64,000 bases of DNA from an uncultured Opitutia bacterium (GTDB taxonomy: Bacteria; Verrucomicrobiota; Verrucomicrobiia; Opitutales; Opitutaceae). The translations under genes and the position numbers were made by a program. Location of the stretch: positions 1-64,000 of the forward strand of contig CAIMFY010000083.1 of the NCBI GenBank assembly GCA_903840415.1, in the 5' to 3' direction. Positions 7,959 to 14,708 of this stretch are shown piece by piece; the stretch's first letter is position 1; the number at the start of each line of letters is the position of its first letter. Below the pieces are notes generated by a model that saw only the letters and a program-made list of their open reading frames with translations, did no database searches and was not told the origin of the DNA.

Positions 7959-8923
7959 ACGATCCGTTGCGCGGAAAAAATCCGCGCAAGAAATATATTT
8001 CTCGTGGCGCGGGTTTCGCGATTGCGCCGCGGGAAAATCTTTTTTCGCTTCGCGGCGTGGAAACGGAACCGCTCACTGCCGCCCGCCGGGAAGCACTGCG
8101 AAGTCTCCTCGACGATCCGAACCCCGGCGTGCGCCGCGCCCTCCTCGCCCACTTCGCGCAACTCGGCCCGGCCGCCGCCCTGTTTCTGCAATCCGTCGCG
8201 CGCGGCCCGAATCGCGGTCTGGCGCGCCACGCCGCCTGGTTTCTGGCCGAACTGAAATTTGCCGATCCCATCGCGGAATTCCGCGGTTTCATCCGCTCGC
8301 TCCACTACGAACTCGAAAGCGGCGCCCTGCTCCTCGCCCGCACCGTCACGCCGCGCCTCGACGTCGGCGCCTGTTGTCTCGAACTCGACGCAATCGCCAC
8401 GCGCTGCCGCGAACTCATCGCCGAGCCCTCCAGCCCGCGGGAAAAATGCCGCATCATGAATCGCGTGCTGTTCCACGAGTGGGGCTTTCACGCCAACGTC
8501 GAGCACTACACCGATCCCAAGAACAGTTTTCTCGATCAGGTGCTGGAGCGCCGCACCGGGATTCCGGTTTCGCTTAGCATCGTTTACTTGCTCGTCGCCG
8601 AACGCCTCGGCCTCGAGCTCGAGCCCATCGGCCTACCCGGCCATTTCATCGTCGGTTGCTTCACCGACGAATTGCCCTTCTTCATCGATCCGTTCGATCG
8701 TGGAATTTTTCGCGATCCGGACGAAATTCTTTCCTCGCTGCGGGCGAGCCAGATCGTGCCAAAGCTGAGCGACCTGGCGCCCACGCCGGTGCGGGAAGTC
8801 CTCTGCCGTTGCTGCCGCAATCTCGTGAACCACTACCGGGACACCGGCGACTCCGAGCGCGCGAAGCTCTTCCGCAGTTTCGTCGAAGAGTTCGAGGAAA
8901 CTTACGAACGCAACGTGACGTGA
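7955..8923 (+). CDS. SirB1-like transglutaminase-fold / TPR protein
   Basis: 322 residues from the GTG at 7955, whose GTGA overlaps the yggS stop. A longer frame from 7724 would overlap yggS by more than 230 bp and is unlikely. The core 'WGFHANVEHYTDPKNSF' followed by 'RTGIPVSLSIVYLLVAERLG' and 'PIGLPGHFIVG' is characteristic of the SirB1_N domain, a transglutaminase-like fold. A short helical tail ('LVNHYRDTGDSERAKLF') resembles the TPR part of the family. The first 90 residues contain HEAT-like helical repeats. The biochemical role of SirB1 proteins is not established. Confidence 0.82.
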   Translation: MNDPLRGKNPRKKYISRGAGFAIAPRENLFSLRGVETEPLTAARREALRSLLDDPNPGVRRALLAHFAQLGPAAALFLQSVARGPNRGLARHAAWFLAELKFADPIAEFRGFIRSLHYELESGALLLARTVTPRLDVGACCLELDAIATRCRELIAEPSSPREKCRIMNRVLFHEWGFHANVEHYTDPKNSFLDQVLERRTGIPVSLSIVYLLVAERLGLELEPIGLPGHFIVGCFTDELPFFIDPFDRGIFRDPDEILSSLRASQIVPKLSDLAPTPVREVLCRCCRNLVNHYRDTGDSERAKLFRSFVEEFEETYERNVT

Positions 8924-9010
8924 TTTTCGATTTTTGATGGTCGATTTTGGATTTTGCGCGCCGCGCGCGGGTCTGTCTCAATCGAAAATCTGAAATCGAA
9001 CATCGAAAAC
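8923..9010. repeat. imperfect inverted repeat of the ATCGAAAATC type
   Basis: The left arm (8923-8956, reading ATTTTCGATTTTTGATGG and onward) and right arm (8980-9010, AATCGAAAATCTGAAATCG and onward) are imperfect reverse complements. They are built from the same GATTTTCGAT unit and separated by a GC-rich spacer of about 23 bases. From general experience, low-GC units of this kind recur between genes in many verrucomicrobial and planctomycete genomes. That statement is recall, not a search. Here the right arm runs into the reading frame of the shikimate dehydrogenase gene. Confidence 0.6.
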
Positions 9011-9919
9011 CCCGAAGCCGTCCTCACTCTCCGCGATCTCACGGCGTGGTCGTTTGGCGGCACGGCCCTCGCCGTCCTCGGGCACCCGATCGGGCACTCG
9101 GTGAGCCCGTCGATGCACAACGCCGCCCTCGCGGCGCTGGCGCGCACCGACGCCGCGTTCGCCGCGTGGAGCTATTTCCGCTTCGACATCGCGCCCGCCG
9201 ATTTGCCCGCGGCGCTTGAGCTCTTTCACGCGAAAAAATTCCACGGCCTCAACCTAACCGTCCCGCACAAAGTGATCGCGTTTGATCGTGTCGCGGAAGT
9301 CGACGCCGCGGCCCGATCGCTCGGCGCCGTCAACACTCTGCGCTGGAACGAGCGCGGCTGGCATGGCTTCAACACCGACGGTTACGGTCTCGCCGCCGCA
9401 GTCCGCGAAACCCTCGGTCGCGACCTCGCGAAAGCCCACGTGATCTTGCTCGGCGCCGGTGGCGCCGCTCGCGGCGCCGCCGTCGAATGCCTCCAGCGCG
9501 GCTGCGCCTCGCTCTGGATCGCCAACCGCACGCCGGAAAATCTCGCTGCACTCCTCGCGCTCCTCACGCCGATCGCCGGCGGGATTCCGCTCCGCGGTTT
9601 TTCGCCCGCCGCGCCGCCGGCCGATCTGCCGGCCAGCGCACTCCTGATCAACGCCACAAGCGCCGGCCTCCGCGCCACCGATCCCGCTCCGACCGATCTT
9701 GCGACGCTGCCGCGGCCGGCGGCGGTGTTCGACATGATCTACAACCCGCCGCTGACCGCGCTGCTTCGCTCTGCCGCCACGCTCGGCGTGCCCTACGCCA
9801 ACGGCCTCGCGATGCTCGTCCACCAAGGCGCCAAATCCCTCGAAATCTGGAGCGGCGCTTCGCCTGCCATCACCGCACCCACGATGGCCGCCGCGGCGCG
9901 TGCCGCGTTGGGCGTTTGA
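8954..9919 (+). CDS. aroE: shikimate dehydrogenase
   Basis: NADP-dependent reduction of 3-dehydroshikimate in chorismate synthesis. Recognisable blocks are 'GHPIGHSVSPSMHNAAL' (substrate binding), 'NLTVPHK' with the catalytic Lys, 'GAVNTL', 'FNTDGYG' with the catalytic Asp, 'LLGAGGAARGAA' and 'ANRTPEN' (NADP site), and 'GLAMLVHQGAKSLEIW' at the C-terminus. No ATG lies upstream in this frame. The only candidate is TTG at 8954, giving 321 residues, and residues 9-20 (SIENLKSNIENP) are encoded by the ATCGAAAATC repeat. Homology appears to begin at about 'LTLRDLTAWSF', so the true start may be an unusual codon inside or after the repeat. It precedes the prepilin peptidase gene by 34 bp. Confidence 0.9.
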   Translation: MRAARGSVSIENLKSNIENPEAVLTLRDLTAWSFGGTALAVLGHPIGHSVSPSMHNAALAALARTDAAFAAWSYFRFDIAPADLPAALELFHAKKFHGLNLTVPHKVIAFDRVAEVDAAARSLGAVNTLRWNERGWHGFNTDGYGLAAAVRETLGRDLAKAHVILLGAGGAARGAAVECLQRGCASLWIANRTPENLAALLALLTPIAGGIPLRGFSPAAPPADLPASALLINATSAGLRATDPAPTDLATLPRPAAVFDMIYNPPLTALLRSAATLGVPYANGLAMLVHQGAKSLEIWSGASPAITAPTMAAAARAALGV

Positions 9920-9953
9920 CTTTACCGCCAGCGAAATCCGCAATCCGCCTTCG

Positions 9954-10865
9954 ATGTCCGCCTCCCTCGCCGAAACCGCCGCCGCGTTTCCGTGGTTTTT
10001 CCCCACGTTCGTTTTTGCGATCGGCGCGTGTGTCGGCAGTTTTCTCAATGTCGTCATCTTCCGCGTGCCGAAGGAGGAATCGATCGTCACACCGGGCTCG
10101 CACTGCGGCTGCGGCCAGCCGATCAAGTGGCACGACAATATTCCGATCGTTTCGTGGTTGTTGCTGCGCGGACGAGCGCGGTGCTGCGGGCGGAAATTTT
10201 CCTTTCGTTATCCGTTCGTCGAGTTGCTGACGGCGGTGCTCTTCGTCGCGTGTTGGCTGAAACTTTCCCCGGCCGTCGCGGTGTGCGGTTGGATTTTTCT
10301 GAGTTGCCTCGTCGCCGCGACGTTCATCGATCTCGATCACTTTATCATTCCCGACGTGTTCACGATCGGACTGGGCGTCGTGGGGGTGCTGCTCTCGCTT
10401 GCCGTGCCAGCACTTCACGTAGCGCCCAGCGAGATGCTGCTGCTCGACACGCTGCGGGCCGGCACCGCTTCGGTGCTCGGCTTGCTCGTCGGGTCCGGTT
10501 TGGTGTTGTGGATCTTGCTGCTGTCGGAAGCGATTTTGAAAAAGGAAGCGATGGGTTTCGGCGACGTGAAATTTGTCGGCGCCATCGGCGCCTTCTGCGG
10601 CTGGCAAGGCGCGGTGTTTTCCATATTTGGCGGGGCACTGGTCGGCACCGCGTGGTTTGCGGTCGCATGGCTGTGGCAGAAAATCTCGGGCAAGGCGTCG
10701 CCGGTCGCGCCACCCTCCGAAAACGCCGCCGGTGAAGCGGTGCCGCTGGCGTTCGGCGCGCAGGTCCCCTTCGGACCGATGCTCGCCATCGCGGGCGCGC
10801 TGCACTTCTTGTTTTTCCGCGGCGCCCTCGCGACGTGGTTCGGAGAAGTCGCGGTGTTGTTCTAG
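9954..10865 (+). CDS. pilD: prepilin leader peptidase / N-methyltransferase
   Basis: 303 residues from the ATG at 9954 (MSASLAETAAAF). It is a polytopic inner-membrane aspartyl protease that cleaves and methylates type IV prepilins and type II pseudopilins. 'ACVGSFLNVVIFRVP' is the standard opening. The two catalytic aspartates lie in 'FIDLDHFIIPD' and 'MGFGDVKF' (GxGD). The cytoplasmic cysteine region reads 'SHCGCGQPI' and 'RARCCGRKFSFRYP', giving C-x-C and C-C instead of the usual two CxxC pairs, so zinc binding may differ. The stop codon overlaps the convergent galactokinase stop by four bases. Confidence 0.92.
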   Translation: MSASLAETAAAFPWFFPTFVFAIGACVGSFLNVVIFRVPKEESIVTPGSHCGCGQPIKWHDNIPIVSWLLLRGRARCCGRKFSFRYPFVELLTAVLFVACWLKLSPAVAVCGWIFLSCLVAATFIDLDHFIIPDVFTIGLGVVGVLLSLAVPALHVAPSEMLLLDTLRAGTASVLGLLVGSGLVLWILLLSEAILKKEAMGFGDVKFVGAIGAFCGWQGAVFSIFGGALVGTAWFAVAWLWQKISGKASPVAPPSENAAGEAVPLAFGAQVPFGPMLAIAGALHFLFFRGALATWFGEVAVLF

Positions 10866-12007
10866 GGCGTAAACAGTTCCGCCCCATCGCCGGTTTGCGC
10901 GTGGAGGATATCGGGGGCGGCGCCGAATTTTTCCGCATAGGCGGCCGCGACTAAATTGGCTTCGTCATCACCAAACGCTACCGAGGTGAGCGCCATCACG
11001 GCGCCGCCAAATCCGCCGCCGGTCAACCGCGCTCCGAAGACCGCGGGTTGAGAAGTCAGGGTAGTGACGAGAAAATCGAGCTCAGGCGTGCTGTTTTCGA
11101 ACCACATCTGCGAACTGCGGTGCGACGCGGTGAGTAATTTTCCGACCGCCGCCAGATCGCCCACACGCAAGGCGGCTACGGTGGCGGAGACGCGTGCGAT
11201 TTCCTCGACGATGTGGCGCGCGCGCTTGAACACGATCGGAGAAAATTTCCGCTCCGCCACCAGCAGCGCCGCGGGATTAGTTTCGACGAGCAAGCCGACG
11301 CTGAGCGCCTGCGCCGCCTCCATGCACTCGCGGTGGCGCGCCGCGTAGAGACCATCCACGAGGGCGTGTTTCGTGTGCGTGTTGAAAATCCAAAAATGCG
11401 CGCCGCCGGGCAGTGGCACCGTCTCAAAACGCGGGCCGCGGCAGTCGATGAAGACAAGGTGGTCTTTTTTGCCGAAGCCCGACACGCCTTGATCGAGGAT
11501 ACCGCACGGCACGCCGACAAAATGATTTTCGGCATGCTTCCCGACCTTCACGAGGATTTCACGCGACGGCTGTTGCGCCGTCGCCGCCAGGAATGCGAGA
11601 CCCGAGGCAAGTTCGATCGCCGCGCTGCTGCTGAGGCCCGCGCCGACCGGCAAATCCGACATCGCCAGATAATCGAAACCCGCCGGCGCGCGCAGCGAGA
11701 ATTCGGGTAGCGCCGCGAGCACGCCGAGCGGATAATTCACCCAAGCCGCCGCACCGGCTTGCTTTTTCATCCGATCGGCCGGCAACGCCACGACCTCGCT
11801 GAGTTGATCACTCGCGAAGCGGCGCTGGCCATCGTCGCGCAACGCTAGTCCCACCCACACACCGCGATCGATCGCGGCGCCGAGCACGGGGCCGCCGTTG
11901 TAGTCGGTGTGATTGCCGATGAATTCGATCCGGCCCGGCGCCCGAGCGATCCAGTGCGGCGCGCGGCCAAAGGAGGCGCGAAATTTTTCGATCAGCCAGG
12001 GTTTCAT
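10862..12007 (-). CDS. galK: galactokinase (GHMP kinase)
   Basis: 381 residues from the ATG at 12007. It phosphorylates galactose at C1 in the Leloir pathway. 'APGRIEFIGNHTDYNGG' is the galactokinase signature, with Asn in place of the Glu found in the usual 'IGEHTDYN'. 'PVGAGLSSSAAIELASG' is the GHMP ATP-binding loop. The C-terminal 'ARLTGGGFGGAVMAL' is GHMP motif 3. A strong terminator for the upstream HU gene separates it from that gene, so it has its own promoter or relies on readthrough. No other gal genes are adjacent. Confidence 0.9.
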   Translation of the reverse strand: MKPWLIEKFRASFGRAPHWIARAPGRIEFIGNHTDYNGGPVLGAAIDRGVWVGLALRDDGQRRFASDQLSEVVALPADRMKKQAGAAAWVNYPLGVLAALPEFSLRAPAGFDYLAMSDLPVGAGLSSSAAIELASGLAFLAATAQQPSREILVKVGKHAENHFVGVPCGILDQGVSGFGKKDHLVFIDCRGPRFETVPLPGGAHFWIFNTHTKHALVDGLYAARHRECMEAAQALSVGLLVETNPAALLVAERKFSPIVFKRARHIVEEIARVSATVAALRVGDLAAVGKLLTASHRSSQMWFENSTPELDFLVTTLTSQPAVFGARLTGGGFGGAVMALTSVAFGDDEANLVAAAYAEKFGAAPDILHAQTGDGAELFTP

Positions 12008-12024
12008 GCGAAGATGCACTCAAT

Positions 12025-12049
12025 AAAAAACCCGCCGGAAGTCGGCGGG
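12025..12049 (-). terminator. intrinsic terminator downstream of the HU gene
   Basis: On the minus strand a perfect 7-bp stem (CCCGCCG with CGGCGGG, five-base loop) is followed by six T residues. It lies 33 bases after the HU stop codon and immediately before the galactokinase start, so it separates the two genes transcriptionally. Confidence 0.85.
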
Positions 12050-12082
12050 TCGAGCGGGAAGCACATGGGAACGGGAAGGGCG

Positions 12083-12358
12083 TCAGGCGCTAGCGCGCAA
12101 TTCGGTTCCGGCCCGGAACCGCACGGTTTTCATCGCGCGGATTTTCATCGGTTGCTTGGTGTGGGGGTTAAAGCCCCGGCGCGCCGGCCGCGTAGCAATC
12201 GCAAACGTGCCAAACCCGACCAGCGAAACTTCCTTGTCCCGCTTGAGTCCGCGTTTCACCGCCGCGAACACAGCGTCCGCGGCCCGTTCCGCTCCGGCCT
12301 TGGATGTTCCCTCGCCCAACAGTTTCTGCACTTCATCAACGAGGGCGGCTTTGTTCAT
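12083..12358 (-). CDS. HU-family DNA-binding protein
   Basis: 91 residues from the ATG at 12358 (MNKAALVDEVQ). 'VSLVGFGTFAIATRPARRGFNP' and 'KQPMKIRAMKTVRFRAG' are the two conserved HU/IHF beta-arm blocks, including the arm-tip proline context ('RGFNPHTKQP'). It packages and bends DNA without strong sequence preference. The in-frame extension upstream of 12358 has no homology and was discarded. It is followed by an intrinsic terminator. Confidence 0.93.
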   Translation of the reverse strand: MNKAALVDEVQKLLGEGTSKAGAERAADAVFAAVKRGLKRDKEVSLVGFGTFAIATRPARRGFNPHTKQPMKIRAMKTVRFRAGTELRASA

Positions 12359-12481
12359 CAGGGTGGAGGCGCGAAGGAAGGAGCAACGCGCTGGGCGGTC
12401 AAATCGAATCCCGTCGACATCGCGATGCGAGGACGTCGTCAGCGCGCACCCGCCGCTCCGCGACTTACTCAAGTTTGCCGA

Positions 12482-13366
12482 TCAATGACCCGTTACGATG
12501 ACGGTCGCAGGCGCGTCGGGCGCAAAGCTCAAGCGCGCACCCGGCGTGACGTGCAACAGGGATACCATCGCGAGCCCCAAAAATCCGCCGATGCCGTCCG
12601 GGGCCGTCGAACGCAACTCTCCGACCTGCCGCGGCCCGAGAAACAGCGGCGCTGGTAGGCCGGGAATTTTCGAGACTGTCACCGCGACTCGCACGAGCCG
12701 CCGCCGCACCTGCCCCATCGTTTTCAGCCGAGCCATCACCTCCTGACCGAGGTAGCAGCCCTTGGTATATGAAATCGCGTCACCCTCGATTCCCCCTTCA
12801 TTGGGCAAATCGCCCGGTCCGAGATCGGTTGGAACGGCGGGGATGCCCGCCTCGATGCGCCGCCGCACAACTTCATCAGCGGAAAGTTCACGCACACCCT
12901 CTAACCGAGCATGCACCGCAGTCCGCACACTCGTCGGAAAAAGCCATTCAACGCTTTCCGTCGTGCCGCGCCGGCCACGAAACAGAAAACCCTCGTGCGC
13001 TTCCGCAGCGAGTTGCGCCCACGCGCCTCCACCAAAAACCGTCACCGCCGACCAATCCGCTGAGGCATCCTCCAAAACCACATCATCAGCGATCACAAAA
13101 GCCTCCAGTCGCTCCCGAATCGTCGCCGCCAGCGAAAAATAACTGGCAATCCAAAACTCACCCGTCATCCCCGCGAAAACGAAGCTGTCGGCGCGCACTT
13201 TGCCCTTCACATCGAGCCACAGCCCATACACGGCATCGTTAGTCGGCAGCTTCCGCAGATCGTTCGTAAACTGCCCTTGCAGAAAATCTGCGGCGTCGCC
13301 ACCTGTCACGCGCAGCCAAGCGGCCGGTTTCCACTCGAAAAACGCCGACTGAGGTAAAAAATGCAT
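12482..13366 (-). CDS. ygfZ: YgfZ/GcvT-like folate-binding protein
   Basis: 294 residues related to the T-protein of glycine cleavage. 'DFLQGQFTNDLRKL' is the N-terminal family block. 'KGCYLGQEVMARL' is the YgfZ signature containing the conserved Cys needed for tetrahydrofolate-dependent maintenance of certain iron-sulphur enzymes such as MiaB. It acts in the cytoplasm. It is transcribed away from the DAHP synthase, and the 286-bp gap between them carries a promoter and hairpins pointing toward the latter. Confidence 0.9.
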   Translation of the reverse strand: MHFLPQSAFFEWKPAAWLRVTGGDAADFLQGQFTNDLRKLPTNDAVYGLWLDVKGKVRADSFVFAGMTGEFWIASYFSLAATIRERLEAFVIADDVVLEDASADWSAVTVFGGGAWAQLAAEAHEGFLFRGRRGTTESVEWLFPTSVRTAVHARLEGVRELSADEVVRRRIEAGIPAVPTDLGPGDLPNEGGIEGDAISYTKGCYLGQEVMARLKTMGQVRRRLVRVAVTVSKIPGLPAPLFLGPRQVGELRSTAPDGIGGFLGLAMVSLLHVTPGARLSFAPDAPATVIVTGH

Positions 13367-13429
13367 AGTGGTTAAAAACCTGTTATTGAAATACTTGAAA
13401 ACAAAGTGACAGATTTTGCAAACTCGCCC

Positions 13430-13457
13430 TTGACGATGCGGCCCTGTGCGCTATCTC
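13430..13457 (+). promoter_or_regulatory. sigma-70 type promoter ahead of the DAHP synthase leader
   Basis: TTGACG (13430-13435) and TATCTC (13452-13457) are separated by 16 bases. They share five and four bases respectively with the -35 and -10 consensus. A start point near 13464 would give a leader of about 190 bases containing the two hairpins at 13480-13560. There is no closer promoter-like pair to the DAHP synthase start that I can see. Confidence 0.4.
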
Positions 13458-13479
13458 TTCACCCATCAGTTTAACACTT

Positions 13480-13560
13480 CTCCCCGCCTAGCGGGGAGTT
13501 TTGGGGTAACTAAGAAAGCAAAGGCCGGCCGCTTAGGGGTAAGCGGCCGGCCACTTTTTT
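13480..13560 (+). terminator. tandem hairpins, strong terminator-like leader (copy B of the shared RNA architecture)
   Basis: The first hairpin pairs CTCCCCGC (13480-13487) with GCGGGGAG (13491-13498) and is followed by TTTT. After the linker TTTTGGGGTAAC, a second hairpin with a perfect 13-bp stem (13523-13535 with 13540-13552) closes a GGGG loop and is followed by six T residues (13555-13560). The second is a textbook intrinsic terminator, yet it lies about 90 bases before the DAHP synthase start and downstream of the only visible promoter. It therefore acts either as an attenuator or as the end of a ~95-base small RNA. Confidence 0.7.
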
Positions 13561-13652
13561 GCCCATCGCGATCGACTTCGCAAACACAAGGACCGGGAAT
13601 GACGGAAGCTGGGCTTGCGCGCCGCGCGCCCCGATCGCCAAGCTGGCGATTC

Positions 13653-14708
13653 ATGCAGAGAACTTCCGACCTCAATGTCGTTGAGACCCGCGCCCTGCCC
13701 TCACCCGGCGCGTTGCTGGCTGAACAGCCCAAGACCGAGGCCCAGGCCGAATTTGTGACGCGCGCGCGCCGCGAAATCCACCGACTCATCTTTACCGACG
13801 ACCGGCGCTTTCTCCTGATCGTCGGCCCGTGTTCGATCCATGATATTGAGGCGGGCCGCGACTATGCGCGGAAGCTCGCCGCGCTCTCCCGCGAAGTCGC
13901 CGACCGCGTGATGATCGTCATGCGCGTGTATTTCGAGAAACCCCGCACCACCGTCGGATGGAAGGGCCTCATCATGGATCCCCACCTCGACGGATCGCAC
14001 GACATCGCCGCCGGGCTGCGCCTCGGCCGGACCTTTCTGTGCGACGTGCTCGATCTCGGATTGCCCACGGCCACGGAGTTTCTCGATCCGATCACGCCGC
14101 AATACGTCGCCGATCTCGTGTGCTGGGGCGCCATCGGTGCGCGCACGGCTGAATCGCAGACGCATCGCCAGATGGCCAGCGGTCTCTCGATGCCACTCGG
14201 ATTCAAGAACGGCACCGACGGTTCCATAGCCACGGCGATCAACGCCATCAAGGCCGCCGCGCAGCCGCACACGTTTCTCGGCATCAACCTTGACGGCGCC
14301 GCCTCCGCGATCGTCACGCGCGGCAATCCCGATTGCCACATCGTCCTCCGTGGCGGCGCCACCGGTCCCAACTACTCGTCCGCCCACATCGCCCAGACCG
14401 AGCAACTCCTCGCGAAAGCCGGCCTCCCGCGCTCCGTTCTGGTCGACTGCTCGCATGACAACTCCGCAAAACAGCCCGAGCGTCAACCCGAAGTCCTGCG
14501 CGAATTGCTTGCCCAAATCACCGCCGGCAACGCCTCGATCATGGGCGCAATGCTCGAGAGCAACCTCGTCGCCGGCAGCCAAACCTTTCCCCAACCCCGC
14601 GAAAAACTCCGCTATGGCGTGAGCATCACCGACGGCTGCATCGACTGGTCGTCCACGGAGAAACTCGTCCGCGAACTTCACACCGCCCTCGGCCCGCGTT
14701 TTAAGTGA
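13653..14708 (+). CDS. 3-deoxy-7-phosphoheptulonate (DAHP) synthase, class I
   Basis: 351 residues from the ATG at 13653. It condenses phosphoenolpyruvate and erythrose-4-phosphate in the first step of aromatic amino-acid synthesis. 'LIVGPCSIHD', 'EKPRTTVGWKGLIMDPHLDG', 'GARTAESQTHRQMASGL' and 'LVDCSHDNSAKQPERQ' are the AroF/AroG/AroH family blocks containing PEP-binding Arg/Lys residues and metal-binding Cys, His and Asp. The length matches the enteric-type, feedback-inhibited enzymes. The open frame extends upstream to 13446 but that part covers the terminator hairpins and is not expected to be translated. Confidence 0.93.
   Translation: MQRTSDLNVVETRALPSPGALLAEQPKTEAQAEFVTRARREIHRLIFTDDRRFLLIVGPCSIHDIEAGRDYARKLAALSREVADRVMIVMRVYFEKPRTTVGWKGLIMDPHLDGSHDIAAGLRLGRTFLCDVLDLGLPTATEFLDPITPQYVADLVCWGAIGARTAESQTHRQMASGLSMPLGFKNGTDGSIATAINAIKAAAQPHTFLGINLDGAASAIVTRGNPDCHIVLRGGATGPNYSSAHIAQTEQLLAKAGLPRSVLVDCSHDNSAKQPERQPEVLRELLAQITAGNASIMGAMLESNLVAGSQTFPQPREKLRYGVSITDGCIDWSSTEKLVRELHTALGPRFK

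Noticed and set aside
13430-13560. A known amino-acid riboswitch or T-box upstream of DAHP synthase.
   Set aside because: No T-box sequence, no recognisable riboswitch core, and the structure is just two simple hairpins.
13446-13652. A leader peptide or N-terminal extension of DAHP synthase.
   Set aside because: The GTG at 13446 lies within the predicted promoter, and the frame runs through two terminator hairpins. The family N-terminus starts at 13653.
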